Part shown: in pieces, positions 7,424 through 17,102 of the stretch
How the letters are laid out: every line of letters begins with the position of its first letter
Position numbering within the stretch: position 1 is the stretch's first letter
Origin: Fenollaria massiliensis
Lineage (GTDB): Bacteria > Bacillota > Clostridia > Tissierellales > Peptoniphilaceae
DNA length: 64,000 bases
Assembly (NCBI RefSeq): GCF_000312505.2
Contig: NZ_HG326228.1
Coordinates: forward strand, 153,789-217,788
Direction: 5' to 3'
Position numbers and translations under genes: made by a program
Notes under the pieces: generated by a model
The model's database searches: none
What the model was told of the DNA's origin: nothing
The model's input: the letters and a program-made list of their open reading frames with translations, nothing else

Positions 7424-8837
7424 ATTATCACAGTTCTTAGTAGATGCAAAGGAATGCCTTGTAAAGACAGTTGGCTTACTTAGCAAGGACTTTGACTATG
7501 TATCGATACTTGCTACTGATACTGACTCTACTAATTATATGGTATCAAAGAGCATAACACGTGTTGGTGAAGGCATGGACAGCGAGAGAGGTTTTGTAGC
7601 ACGTGTATATAATAATGATTATTACGGTGAAGTATCTTTTGATAAACTTCAAAGCCCAGAAGAGCTCTCCAAGATGATAAAAAAAGAAATTGAGGAAAAC
7701 TATAAATTTTATAAAGAGAATAATTTTTCTATGAGAAAATATTCTCTAATCGATGAGGAAGAATTTGTAAAGGATTTTTCATCTGATTTAGAAATTTCTC
7801 TTGACGAGATGAGTGTTCAAGACAAGATAAATTATTTAACAGAAATTAAGGACAAGATGCTTAAAGAGTCTGATTTAGTTGTTTCTGCGAGAGCTATGTA
7901 CATAGAAACTGAAGTGAGAAAGCTTTTTGTTTCTAAAAAGATGTGTTTAAATCAAGCATACACTTTTACTAGCGTCATGGCCGAAGCTGACGTACAAAAG
8001 GATGACGACTTTAGATATGATTACAAGAGCGTTAGTAGATTAGGCGGCTTGGAAGTACTTAAGGAGCTTGACAATATTTATAAAGAAGTTGTTCACAATG
8101 CGATTGAGCTTCTTGGATCAGAACTTGTTAAACCTGGTTACTATGATTTAATTAGTGCGCCAGACATAACTGGCCTACTTGCTCATGAGGCTTTTGGCCA
8201 CGGAGTAGAGATGGATATGTTTGTTAAGGACAGAGCTTTGGCAAAGGATTATGTCAATAAAAGAGTGGCAAGTGACATAACTACAATGCATGACGGCGCC
8301 ACAGCCATTGGCGAATGCTCAAGCTATAGCTTTGACGATGAAGGCACTTTAGCGTCTGATACTGTTATTATTGAAAATGGTATACTTAGAAGAGGCATGG
8401 CAGATAAGCTATCTGCAATGTCTTTAGGCGTTAAGCCAACAGGCAATGGCAAGAGAGAATCTTTCAGAAGAAAGGCTTATACAAGAATGACAAATACTTT
8501 CTTTGAAGGCGGCAAGGACAGCGTTGACGATATGATTAGGTCCATTGACTACGGATTTTTGCTTGATGGCATGAACAATGGTATGGAAGACCCTAAGAAC
8601 TGGGGAATTCAATGCACTGCAATGAAGGCGAGAGAGATAAAGGACGGCAAATTAACTGGAAAAGTATTTAGCCCAGCGACATTAACAGGTTACGTACCTG
8701 ATGTACTTGAGTCTATATCTATGGTTTCTGGTGAAATCGAAATGAACGGCTCTGGTTACTGCGGCAAAGGATATAAGGAATGGGTTAAGACTTCAACTGG
8801 TGGCAGCTACTTAAAATTTAAGGGGAGATTAAGCTAA
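7413..8837 (+). CDS. tldD: TldD metalloprotease subunit
   Basis: A 474-residue TldD/PmbA-family protein. The metal site is the HExxxH motif at H258-E259-H263 in LLAHEAFGHGVEMD, which marks TldD as the catalytic subunit. Other family blocks are TMHDGATAIGECSSYSFDDEG, a glycine-rich SGEIEMNGSGYCGKGY, and a typical C-terminal beta region. TldD with TldE forms a heterodimeric protease with a hidden active site that degrades or matures unfolded or modified peptides. The stop overlaps the tldE ATG by one base. No precursor-peptide or RiPP maturation gene is adjacent, so the substrate is unknown. Confidence 0.95.
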   Translation: MKNKLSQFLVDAKECLVKTVGLLSKDFDYVSILATDTDSTNYMVSKSITRVGEGMDSERGFVARVYNNDYYGEVSFDKLQSPEELSKMIKKEIEENYKFYKENNFSMRKYSLIDEEEFVKDFSSDLEISLDEMSVQDKINYLTEIKDKMLKESDLVVSARAMYIETEVRKLFVSKKMCLNQAYTFTSVMAEADVQKDDDFRYDYKSVSRLGGLEVLKELDNIYKEVVHNAIELLGSELVKPGYYDLISAPDITGLLAHEAFGHGVEMDMFVKDRALAKDYVNKRVASDITTMHDGATAIGECSSYSFDDEGTLASDTVIIENGILRRGMADKLSAMSLGVKPTGNGKRESFRRKAYTRMTNTFFEGGKDSVDDMIRSIDYGFLLDGMNNGMEDPKNWGIQCTAMKAREIKDGKLTGKVFSPATLTGYVPDVLESISMVSGEIEMNGSGYCGKGYKEWVKTSTGGSYLKFKGRLS

Positions 8838-10117
8838 TGGACAGAATTAAAAATATTATTGATATAATAAAAGAAAATAAAGAAATCTCTGATTTTAAGT
8901 TAATTAGAAAGAAAACATCTAGCAAGGAGCTTTTCTTAATAAGAGATAAGGTAGATATGGACAGAAGCGTTGAGACTGATGACGTGAGTGTGACTATATA
9001 TGCTGATACTGAAGAAGATGGCAAAAAGTTTAGAGGAGACTCTTCATTTAATACAGCTCCATCAGATAGTGATGAAGAAATTGCAAGAAAAGTAGCTCTT
9101 GCTTATGAAAGAGCAAAATTCATTAAGAATAAATATTTTCCTTTAGCTGAAGGAACTATATTGACAGATGAAAAAGATTATATAAATGAGCTTGAGACTA
9201 TAAAAAAGGTGAAGGACATAGTATACAAGGACTATGGAACAAAATCTAAGATAAACTCATGCGAAATCTTTGTTAATAATATAGAAGAAAATCTTGTGAA
9301 CTCAAAGAGCTGCGACTGCAAGTCTAAAAAGAGCGAGATAATCGTTGAATCAATTGCAGATGCGTGTGGTGAAGCGGGCTCAATCGAGGTTTATAGAATG
9401 TTTACTTTTTCTAAGCTAAATGAAAAAGAATTTGAAGAAAATATTTATGAAGAGCTTAAAGAGGCAGAGGATAGAGCTATGTCTAAGCTAGCTGAGCCGA
9501 TAGAATCAGTTGATGTAATCATCACTGGTCTAGATGTTCCAGCCTTCTTTAACTTTTATGATTATCAAGCAAGCGGCTCAACTCATTATATGAAGCTAAA
9601 TAAGTTAAAATTAAATGAAGAGGCTCATAAAGGAGCCATGGGTGATCTTGTAAATATCACTTTAAAGCCTGAGATTGAAGGTTCCGTGCATAATAGCAAG
9701 TATGACAGCGATGGTGTTAAACTAAAAGAAACACAAATATTTAAGGACGGCAAGATGATAAATTTATCTGCTGGACAAAGATTCGCGTCATACATGGGCA
9801 TTGAGCCTACAGGTAATTTAGTAAATATCGAAGTAACTCCTGGATCTATGTCAATCGATGAGATGAGAAAGACTAGACACCTTGAGATAAAGAGTTTCTC
9901 AAGTTTCCAAGCAGATGCTTCCATCGGTATATTTGGCGGTGAGTTTAGACTTGCCAAGTATTTTGACGGCAAAGAAACAAAAATCATTAACAACGGTGCT
10001 TTTTCAGCTAATATCATGGAAAAAGGCTTGGATATGTATTTTTCTAAAGAGATGATTCATATAGATAATTACTATGGACCAAAATATATTTTAATTAAGG
10101 ATGTGAACATAGGATAA
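8837..10117 (+). CDS. tldE: TldE/PmbA protease subunit
   Basis: A 426-residue PmbA-family protein that lacks the HExxxH metal motif, as expected for the non-catalytic partner. Characteristic segments include RDKVDMDRSVETDDVSVTIY, FFNFYDYQASGSTHYMK and GIFGGEFRLAKYFDGKE. It should pair with TldD to close the protease chamber. AGGGGAG precedes the ATG and its stop overlaps the pyrE start (TAATG). A Cys-containing insertion near SKSCDCKSKKSE (around residue 155-165) is unusual and may be lineage-specific. Confidence 0.93.
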   Translation: MDRIKNIIDIIKENKEISDFKLIRKKTSSKELFLIRDKVDMDRSVETDDVSVTIYADTEEDGKKFRGDSSFNTAPSDSDEEIARKVALAYERAKFIKNKYFPLAEGTILTDEKDYINELETIKKVKDIVYKDYGTKSKINSCEIFVNNIEENLVNSKSCDCKSKKSEIIVESIADACGEAGSIEVYRMFTFSKLNEKEFEENIYEELKEAEDRAMSKLAEPIESVDVIITGLDVPAFFNFYDYQASGSTHYMKLNKLKLNEEAHKGAMGDLVNITLKPEIEGSVHNSKYDSDGVKLKETQIFKDGKMINLSAGQRFASYMGIEPTGNLVNIEVTPGSMSIDEMRKTRHLEIKSFSSFQADASIGIFGGEFRLAKYFDGKETKIINNGAFSANIMEKGLDMYFSKEMIHIDNYYGPKYILIKDVNIG

Positions 10118-10785
10118 TGTCATACAAAGAAGATTTTATACATTTAATGCTTAAATCAGATGTTTTAAAGTTTGGCGATTTCAAGACTAAGTCTGGAAGG
10201 ATGAGTCCATACTTCATAAACACAGGTTTTTTTAATAATTCTGAAGAGATAGCTAAGCTTGGCGACTTTTATGCCAAAGCTTACATGGACAATATTAAAT
10301 TAGATAAGCCATTGCTATTCGGCCCAGCATATAAGGGCATACCACTAGTGGTTTCTTGTGCTGTAAGTCTTTACAAAAACTATGGCCTTGAAATTGGCTA
10401 CTCATTTAACAGAAAAGAAGCAAAGGATCACGGCGAAAAAGGAATTTTTGTTGGAGAGACTCCAAATGCTGATTCAGATGTAGTTATCATCGAAGACGTA
10501 ATTACTGCAGGAACTGCTGTTAGAGAGTCCATCGATATACTTAAACACTATGATGCAAAGGTCAAGGCTCTAATCATCTCTGTTAATAGGATGGAGAGAG
10601 GTAGTGGCGATAAGTCAGCTATTCACGAGCTTGAAGATGATTACGGTGTTAAAGTTTATTCGATACTTGATATAAAATTTATCGCTGACTACTTAAGAAA
10701 TAAAGAAATTGATGGTAAAGTATATATAGACGAAGAGATGTACGAAAAAATCATGAAGCATCTCGATACTTATAAGGAAAGATAA
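10117..10785 (+). CDS. pyrE: orotate phosphoribosyltransferase
   Basis: A 222-residue type I phosphoribosyltransferase that converts orotate and PRPP to OMP in pyrimidine synthesis. The PRPP loop is VVIIEDVITAGTA, and early blocks FGDFKTKSGRMSPYFIN and PAYKGIPLV match PyrE. It is isolated from other pyr genes: tldE lies directly upstream and a DUF2232 membrane protein directly downstream, both with one-base overlaps. I see no pyrimidine-responsive attenuator before it, so it is probably expressed with the whole run. Confidence 0.95.
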   Translation: MSYKEDFIHLMLKSDVLKFGDFKTKSGRMSPYFINTGFFNNSEEIAKLGDFYAKAYMDNIKLDKPLLFGPAYKGIPLVVSCAVSLYKNYGLEIGYSFNRKEAKDHGEKGIFVGETPNADSDVVIIEDVITAGTAVRESIDILKHYDAKVKALIISVNRMERGSGDKSAIHELEDDYGVKVYSILDIKFIADYLRNKEIDGKVYIDEEMYEKIMKHLDTYKER

Positions 10786-11684
10786 TGCAAATAGAGAATA
10801 AAAATCTTGAGACGGCTATAAGTTTTGTAGTCTTAACGCTAACCATGTTTATAACAAGGTACTTAGGCATCTTTGCGATGCCATTCGTACTTGGAGCTTA
10901 TCTAATGAATTCGATTGAGAATAAAGATTACAGCTCAATATATTTATACATGGCTTCACTTGGCGTCTTGGCAATATTTTTAGAGCCAGCGTTTATATTT
11001 GAAAAGGCAATATTAGGTTTGCCATTCTTAATAATAGCTGTCACTTTAATCAAAATGAAAATGAGAGGCGACAAGCTGCTTTTAGCTATGACGCTTACTT
11101 TGGTGGTCTCAAGTATAGTTTATATAATTTTTTTAAGAGATATTTTCAATATAAATCTCATAGAAGTTTTTAATAAAAGTTTAGATAAGCAAATGGAGCT
11201 CGTTAAATCTTATGAGGGCGAACTTATTTTTGACAAGGACATGGTGAGCCTAGCGTATCAAGAGTTTAAAAAGTACTTAGCAAGCACTGTCTTTTTTCTA
11301 GCATTTATAGCCTCTTTCATAGCTTTAAAATTGCCTCATTATATAATAAGAAAAAGAGGCGATGTCAATATAACAGAGCCATTTATTGAAGCATTAAAAT
11401 TTAAAAGATCAGCATTTTATTTAATGCTAACAATTCTTTTGATTTTTATGCTAACAGATTTAGGAATAAATGAGCTTATAATTGACAATATATCTTTAAT
11501 GATATTTATGAGTTTAGCGGTACAAGGACTTTCTTTTGTGATGTTTACATTAAAAATACGCTACAAAAAAACAGTCGCGGCAAATTTATATTTTGCCATA
11601 TCTATATTTTTCTTAGGAATAATGTTTTTTATAAATATAATATTTGGCTTCATAGACGGTGCCACAAGGATAAGGGGTGCATAA
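10785..11684 (+). CDS. DUF2232 (YybS-like) membrane protein
   Basis: A 299-residue protein with about eight hydrophobic helices, opening IENKNLETAISFVVLTLTMF. It is placed directly before gdpP, rplI and dnaB, the same position as yybS in Bacillus and many Clostridia. DUF2232 proteins resemble the membrane parts of ECF/biotin-type transporters, but no substrate is established. The start overlaps the pyrE stop by one base. Family assignment relies on topology and conserved gene order more than on a diagnostic motif. Confidence 0.8.
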   Translation: MQIENKNLETAISFVVLTLTMFITRYLGIFAMPFVLGAYLMNSIENKDYSSIYLYMASLGVLAIFLEPAFIFEKAILGLPFLIIAVTLIKMKMRGDKLLLAMTLTLVVSSIVYIIFLRDIFNINLIEVFNKSLDKQMELVKSYEGELIFDKDMVSLAYQEFKKYLASTVFFLAFIASFIALKLPHYIIRKRGDVNITEPFIEALKFKRSAFYLMLTILLIFMLTDLGINELIIDNISLMIFMSLAVQGLSFVMFTLKIRYKKTVAANLYFAISIFFLGIMFFINIIFGFIDGATRIRGA

Positions 11685-11685
11685 G

Positions 11686-13695
11686 ATGTTTAAAAAAATC
11701 GAAGCATATGTAAAAGAAAATTTAATAGAAGTGATTTTTGAGCTTGCTTTAGTTATATTGCTTATGATATTAAATATCATCATAGGTTTTATTGCGCTTG
11801 TAATCTTTGTTTCACTACACATAAGATTTTTGCAAGATTTTGAAGATCAAACTACACTTATGCAAAAGAATTTTGAAAATATAGAGGAAACTATTGACTC
11901 GTTAACAAAACAAGCTGTATTTAAGATGCCATTTCCTATGGTTATCATTAACCAAGATGGTGAAATTAATTGGTATAACAGTAAGTTTATAAAAATGCTT
12001 GAAATTGATGGCGAGCCTGAAAACAATATTCTTGACGCTATATCATCACTTAACCTAAATGAAATTTTAAGCGCAGGCGATGAGCCACTTAAAATTTTAT
12101 ACAGAGATAACTATTATCAAGTTTATGTTAATAAAGTTAAATCAAAAGACAGCAAAGACAGAGAAATGCTTCTTCTTTACTGGATTAACAGAACTGACCT
12201 TAAAGAAGCAAAGGACACTATTGACAAAGAAAAGATTGCGACTATACTTTTATATATAGATAACCTTGATGAGGTTAAGAGCAGTGTTGAGGACAGCGCC
12301 AGAGCGACTATCACTGGTAATGTTGAGACTGAAATCATAAATTATTTTAACGCTTATGAAGCAACTGTTAGAAAATATGATGACGACAGATATTTAATCA
12401 TTGCAAATAATGAAAATCTTCAAAAAATTATACAAAAGAAATTTGATATTCTTGATAGGGTTCGTGATTTAAAAGTGCAAAGCATAATACCACTAACTCT
12501 ATCAATCGCAGCAACTACTGATGGAGAGACACCTCTTAAGCAATATGAAATCGCTAGAAACACTATGGATATAGCTTTAGGTAGAGGCGGTGACCAAGCA
12601 GTTCTTAGAAGAGGACACAATTACGAGTATTTTGGCGGAAAATCAAAAGCAGTTGAAAAAACTACTAAGGTTAAGGCAAGGGTAGTTGGAGGCGCGTTAA
12701 GATCACTTATTGATGACGCATCAAACGTAGTTATCATGCCTCATAAAAACGCTGATATGGACGCAATCGGCTCAGCCATCGGTGTAGTAAAGCTTGTTAG
12801 AATGAGAGGTAAGACTGCCTATATCGCACTTAACTCAGTTAATATGAGTATTAGAAATATCATGGCTAGACTTAAAGAAGAAAAAAGTCTTAATGGCGTT
12901 GTAAGGACTGAGGCTGAACTTAGCTCACTAATTGATGACAAGACTTTACTTATAGTTGTCGATCATCATAAAAAATCCATCTCTGAGGCACCAGACTTAG
13001 TTGATCAAATTAGAGACAGGGTAGTTATAGACCACCATAGAAGAAGCGGTGAATTTATTGAATCGACTGAACTTGTATTTTTAGAGCCTTATGCATCGAG
13101 TACAGCAGAGCTTGTAACTGAGCTATTCACATATATGACTGACAATGTTGTTTTAAGCAAGTTTGAGGCAGAGGCATTACTTGCGGGAATTACAGTTGAT
13201 ACAAAGAATTTTACTGTTCAAACTGGTGTAAGGACATTTGAGGCAGCATCAATGCTTAGAAGGTTTGGAGCTGATCCTGAAGTAGTTAAGAAATACTTTA
13301 AAGAAGATTACATGGTTATTAAGAATAGGGCTGACATAGTTAGACAGTCAGAAATATTTATGGATGATACAATTATCGGTATACTTGAAGATAAGGTTGA
13401 TAATTCAATACTTATCGCGGCACAAGCAGCAGATGAGATGCTAAGTATCAATGGCATGAAGGCTTCCTTCGTTGCGGTTAAGATCTCAAATAATGAAACG
13501 CATGTATCAGCTAGATCACTTGGCGAGATAAGCGTACAATTAATTATGGAAAAGCTTGGAGGCGGCGGCCACTTAAATCAAGCAGCTACTAGGATAGATT
13601 TATCAGTTGATTTGGCTGTTGAAGAATTAAAGAGAAAAATTAAAGAATATAAAGACGAAGAAAAAGAATCTAAGAAAGAAGAAGGTGTTAAATAA
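11686..13695 (+). CDS. gdpP: cyclic-di-AMP phosphodiesterase GdpP
   Basis: A 669-residue membrane phosphodiesterase. Two N-terminal helices (about residues 13-47) are followed by a degenerate PAS region ([16 protein letters not shown]), a degenerate GGDEF domain (around [13 protein letters not shown]) and a DHH/DHHA1 module. The DHH module has [20 protein letters not shown] (D426-H427-H428), VIDHHRRS and the DHHA1 loop [10 protein letters not shown]. It hydrolyses c-di-AMP to pApA and so opposes CdaA, encoded at 42429. AAGGGGTG supports the ATG at 11686 over the GTG at 11677. It is coupled to rplI by TAATG, the usual gdpP-rplI-dnaB order. Confidence 0.95.
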   Translation: MFKKIEAYVKENLIEVIFELALVILLMILNIIIGFIALVIFVSLHIRFLQDFEDQTTLMQKNFENIEETIDSLTKQAVFKMPFPMVIINQDGEINWYNSKFIKMLEIDGEPENNILDAISSLNLNEILSAGDEPLKILYRDNYYQVYVNKVKSKDSKDREMLLLYWINRTDLKEAKDTIDKEKIATILLYIDNLDEVKSSVEDSARATITGNVETEIINYFNAYEATVRKYDDDRYLIIANNENLQKIIQKKFDILDRVRDLKVQSIIPLTLSIAATTDGETPLKQYEIARNTMDIALGRGGDQAVLRRGHNYEYFGGKSKAVEKTTKVKARVVGGALRSLIDDASNVVIMPHKNADMDAIGSAIGVVKLVRMRGKTAYIALNSVNMSIRNIMARLKEEKSLNGVVRTEAELSSLIDDKTLLIVVDHHKKSISEAPDLVDQIRDRVVIDHHRRSGEFIESTELVFLEPYASSTAELVTELFTYMTDNVVLSKFEAEALLAGITVDTKNFTVQTGVRTFEAASMLRRFGADPEVVKKYFKEDYMVIKNRADIVRQSEIFMDDTIIGILEDKVDNSILIAAQAADEMLSINGMKASFVAVKISNNETHVSARSLGEISVQLIMEKLGGGGHLNQAATRIDLSVDLAVEELKRKIKEYKDEEKESKKEEGVK

Positions 13696-14138
13696 TGAAA
13701 GTTATACTAATTGAAGACGTTAAAGGCCTTGGCAAAAAAGGCGAGATGGTTAATAGTAAGGACGGTTACGCAAGAAATTTCTTGTTTCCCAAAAAACTTG
13801 CTTTAGAAGCTACTGATGAAAACATAAAGCAATGGAAAGAAGAGCAAGCCGAACTAAAAGCTAAAATCGAAAAAGAAACTAAAGAAGCAAATGCGATCAA
13901 AGCAGATATAGAAAAGAAAGTTCTTAAGATGAAGGCTGAAGGCGGCGCTACTGGCAAATTATTTGGCGCAGTTACATCACAAGACATACAAAAGGCTTTG
14001 CTTGAAGAATTTGGTTTAGATATTGATAAAAGAAAGATAGAGATGAAGGAAAATATTAAACAAGCAGGTGTATATACTGTAGTTTTAAGACTTTATCCAC
14101 AAATCACAGCTAATTTAAGAGTAAATATAAGTATATAG
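13695..14138 (+). CDS. rplI: 50S ribosomal protein L9
   Basis: A 147-residue protein with the L9 N-terminal signature [17 protein letters not shown] and [15 protein letters not shown] long connecting helix rich in Lys/Glu follows, then the C-terminal domain with [13 protein letters not shown]9 binds 23S rRNA and contributes to reading-frame fidelity. It lies between gdpP (one-base overlap) and dnaB (9 bp gap), the common Firmicutes order. Confidence 0.97.
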   Translation: MKVILIEDVKGLGKKGEMVNSKDGYARNFLFPKKLALEATDENIKQWKEEQAELKAKIEKETKEANAIKADIEKKVLKMKAEGGATGKLFGAVTSQDIQKALLEEFGLDIDKRKIEMKENIKQAGVYTVVLRLYPQITANLRVNISI

Positions 14139-14147
14139 GGGAGTAAT

Positions 14148-15476
14148 ATGGAAGTTTTAAGAGAATTACCTAACAACTTAATAGTTGAGCAGGAAGTTTT
14201 AGCAAATGCAATGCAAAATAAAACTGCTGCTGTCAAAGCTATTGAAGGACTTTATGAAGCTGATTTTTATAACGAGCTTCATAGAAAGATTTTCAGTGCG
14301 ATTAGGACTTTATTCTCTTTAAACAAGCCCATAGACCTATTGACAGTAACAGAAACACTTGAAAGAAATGAAAAAATTGATGCTGATACAATAACTTATA
14401 TTGCAAATATTTATGCAAATAACGAAGGACTTAGCTCAAATCAAGATGCTTATATAGATATACTTAAGGAAAAGTCTGTACTTAGGAGTCTTGCAGAATT
14501 TTCTGACGAAATAAAAGCTTTATCGCTTGAAGATAAATCGCCAGCGAAGAATGTGCTTGAAAAGGCTGAAAAAGAACTTTTTGAAATTTCTCAAGGAGGT
14601 CTTAGAAACTCATTAACAGCTCTTGAAGATATTATGAGCGAAACAGTTCAAACTATAATGAAGAGGGTACAAAACAGAGGCGAGCTTAGCGGTGTAACTA
14701 CAGGCTTTACTGATCTTAACTCACTTTTAGGCGGTTTTCAAAAATCAGACCTAGTGTTATTAGCGGCGAGACCATCCATGGGTAAAACTGCTCTTGCGGT
14801 TAACCTTGCAGTAAACGCAGCCAAGGCAGGCAAAAAAGTTGCCATGTTCTCTCTTGAAATGAGTAAGACACAAATCGGTCAAAGAATTTTAGCGGCATTT
14901 GCTCAAATGAACTTATCTAGCTTATTCAAGGGTGAGCTTGAAGGCACGGACCTTGTCAATCTGATTACTGCTTCAAATGAATTATCAAATTATAATCTTC
15001 ATATAGATGATACAGCAGCCATTTCTTTAATAGAGCTTAAAGCAAAATTAAGAAGGCTTAAGATGGAAGAAGGCTTAGATTTAGTTGTTATTGACTACTT
15101 ACAACTTATGACAACTGGCGAAAGAATTGAAAACAGAGTTCAAGAAATTTCACAAATATCAAGAGGCCTTAAAGCCATTGCTAAAGAGCTAGACGTACCA
15201 GTTTTAGCACTTTCACAGCTATCAAGAGCGCTTGAACAAAGACCAGATAAAAGACCAAAACTTTCGGACTTAAGAGAATCAGGAGCCATAGAACAAGATG
15301 CGGACATAGTTATGTTCTTATATAGAGACTATGTTTACAACAAAGAAACTGAAAATCCAAATTTAGCAGAAGTAATCGTTTCAAAGCACAGAAACGGTCC
15401 TATTGGCGTGGTTAACTTAATTTGGAAAGATGAATACACAAGGTTCTTTGACGTTTCAAAGAATGCGTATGAATAA
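14148..15476 (+). CDS. dnaB: replicative DNA helicase DnaB
   Basis: A 442-residue RecA-fold hexameric helicase. An N-terminal helical domain (NNLIVEQEVLANAM, YNELHRKIFSAI) precedes the motor, with Walker A ARPSMGKTALAVN, the AMFSLEMSK segment, Walker B-like DLVVIDYLQLM and LSQLSRALEQR with the arginine-finger region. It unwinds DNA at the fork. AGGGGAG precedes the ATG. The downstream dnaD-like and dnaI genes are its likely loaders. The extreme 3' end overlaps the GNAT reading frame. Confidence 0.97.
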   Translation: MEVLRELPNNLIVEQEVLANAMQNKTAAVKAIEGLYEADFYNELHRKIFSAIRTLFSLNKPIDLLTVTETLERNEKIDADTITYIANIYANNEGLSSNQDAYIDILKEKSVLRSLAEFSDEIKALSLEDKSPAKNVLEKAEKELFEISQGGLRNSLTALEDIMSETVQTIMKRVQNRGELSGVTTGFTDLNSLLGGFQKSDLVLLAARPSMGKTALAVNLAVNAAKAGKKVAMFSLEMSKTQIGQRILAAFAQMNLSSLFKGELEGTDLVNLITASNELSNYNLHIDDTAAISLIELKAKLRRLKMEEGLDLVVIDYLQLMTTGERIENRVQEISQISRGLKAIAKELDVPVLALSQLSRALEQRPDKRPKLSDLRESGAIEQDADIVMFLYRDYVYNKETENPNLAEVIVSKHRNGPIGVVNLIWKDEYTRFFDVSKNAYE

Positions 15477-16059
15477 TAATAAATACAGGATAAAGCCTTT
15501 AGAGCTTGAAGACGCATACAAGTTTAGGGGCTGGGAGAGAGGCAATTACTATCTTTTAAATGATTATGACTTCATTTATGAAGAGGATTGGGAAATAAAA
15601 GAGTGGCTTAAAACTAAGAAGGGCATATTTAAGCGCTATTTTGCAATTTATTATGAAGATAAGGCTATTGCCTACATTGGACTGAAAGAGATAAATATTT
15701 TAACAAAATCTGCTGAGTTATCTATAGTCATGGACGTACGCTATCAAAATCAAGGCCATGGCTATAAAATACTTGTAGAATTTTTAAATTTTGTTTTTAT
15801 TGAACTAAAATTTAAGAGAATATGGCTCGATGTTAATGCGTTTAACGAGAGAGCCATACATTTATATAAAAAATTAGGTTTTACTAAGAAGGCATATTAT
15901 CTAGATACATTTAATATTCAAGATATTGATAAAACTAGAGAGGAATACATAGAAAATGAAGAAGAGTTTATACAAAATGGCAGGGAGCTGTTTTCTTATG
16001 TATATACTTATGAGATAAAGAGAGGTGAGTTTTTTGAGCTTCACGCTAGAGAAAATTAA
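15463..16059 (+). CDS. GNAT N-acetyltransferase (RimJ/RimL-like)
   Basis: About 198 residues with an acetyl-CoA binding motif YQNQGHGYKIL and the family segment KRIWLDVNAFNERAIHLYKKLGF. It resembles the Acetyltransf_3 group that includes ribosomal-protein and antibiotic acetyltransferases. The start is uncertain: candidates are ATG at 15463 or 15469, both overlapping the dnaB end, and no strong ribosome site is seen. A longer start at 15430 would overlap dnaB by 47 bases. Its position between dnaB and the dnaD-like gene is unusual; the acceptor is unknown. Confidence 0.85.
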   Translation: MRMNNNKYRIKPLELEDAYKFRGWERGNYYLLNDYDFIYEEDWEIKEWLKTKKGIFKRYFAIYYEDKAIAYIGLKEINILTKSAELSIVMDVRYQNQGHGYKILVEFLNFVFIELKFKRIWLDVNAFNERAIHLYKKLGFTKKAYYLDTFNIQDIDKTREEYIENEEEFIQNGRELFSYVYTYEIKRGEFFELHAREN

Positions 16060-17101
16060 TTCAAATTTATTAGACACATCAGTTAATAATATATTTATCA
16101 GTGAGTTTATGCCTCAAGCGGACGGAACCTTCGTTAAAGTTTATCTTTTAGCGTTAAGATTTGCGCAAGACGATGACATAGAGGCGAGCAACGAGAAGAT
16201 AGCCGAAGTTTTAAAAATTCCTGTCATAGATGTCGTATCAGCTTGGAGATTTTGGAAATCGGTTGGTATAGTTGATTTCGATGACGATGGTGATAGCTTG
16301 AGTTTTAGTGTCTTATTTAAAGATTTAAGAGCTCTTTATCTTAGCGGCTCATCACTTGATAAGAACAGCTCAAATAATTCTCTTAGTCAAAATACTTATG
16401 ATGATGAGCTTGATATAGATGAAGGAGACTTAAGTAGCGACACTAAATTAATTATTGAAGTAAATAAGGACGACGGCGTAAAAAAGATGTTCCAAGACGT
16501 CGCCCACATAGTCAGAAGGCCGCTTAATACTCAAGAGAAGATTAAGATTATAAAGTGGCTTCGTGATTACAATATCAGCTGTGAGATGATATCACATGCT
16601 TACTCATACGCTTATGATATACTTAAGAAGAAGTCACCAGCTTATGTTGAGACCATCATCATGAATTGGTACGATAAGGGTTTTACAAATCTTTCTCAAG
16701 TTATGAGCGATTTTAACGTGATGAACGATAGCCAAAGAAATTACAATAAACTTATGCAGTCACTAGCAATGCCATTTAAAAATGTATCTGATTTTGAAAA
16801 GAAAATCATAGACAAGTGGTATGACGATTTTAATTATGGCAATGATATAATTTTAAAAGCTGCTGAAAATTTTATATATACAGCTAAGCCTTCTATCGCA
16901 TATCTTGATGCAATCTTAGAAGCTTGGCACAAAGAAGGCATAAAGACAGTTGAAGACGCTGAAAGAACGAATGAGCTTTATAGGTCCGATAGAAAAAATA
17001 ATAATACTAAGAAGCCAAAGGCGAGAGTAAAGGATTTTGACGAGAGAGAGTACCCAGATGATTATCTAAGCGATACCTATGAAGGCAATTGGAGGAAGTA
17101 G
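16034..17101 (+). CDS. DnaD-like replication initiation / helicase loading protein
   Basis: About 355 residues. The N-terminal winged-helix part holds SVNNIFISEFMPQADGTFVKVYLLALR and the segment EKIAEVLKIPVIDVVSAWRFW. After an acidic linker (around 110-130) come two DnaD-type helical repeats, the first with RRPLNTQEKIKIIKWLRDY and MNWYDKGF, the second with MPFKNVSDFEKKIIDKWYDDF and LEAWHKEGI. DnaD/DnaB-type proteins remodel origin DNA for helicase loading in Firmicutes. I prefer TTG at 16034, five bases after AGAGGTGAG; GTG at 16025 would fall inside that site. It overlaps the GNAT 3' end and precedes dnaI by one base. Confidence 0.88.
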   Translation: MSFTLEKINSNLLDTSVNNIFISEFMPQADGTFVKVYLLALRFAQDDDIEASNEKIAEVLKIPVIDVVSAWRFWKSVGIVDFDDDGDSLSFSVLFKDLRALYLSGSSLDKNSSNNSLSQNTYDDELDIDEGDLSSDTKLIIEVNKDDGVKKMFQDVAHIVRRPLNTQEKIKIIKWLRDYNISCEMISHAYSYAYDILKKKSPAYVETIIMNWYDKGFTNLSQVMSDFNVMNDSQRNYNKLMQSLAMPFKNVSDFEKKIIDKWYDDFNYGNDIILKAAENFIYTAKPSIAYLDAILEAWHKEGIKTVEDAERTNELYRSDRKNNNTKKPKARVKDFDEREYPDDYLSDTYEGNWRK

Positions 17102-17102
17102 C

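Noticed and set aside
10050..10117. Pyrimidine attenuator (PyrR site) before pyrE
   Set aside because: pyrE starts inside the tldE stop codon, with no terminator hairpin upstream.
11613..11822. Minus-strand 69-codon frame over the DUF2232/gdpP junction
   Set aside because: Overlaps two well-supported genes on the other strand and lacks a start signal.
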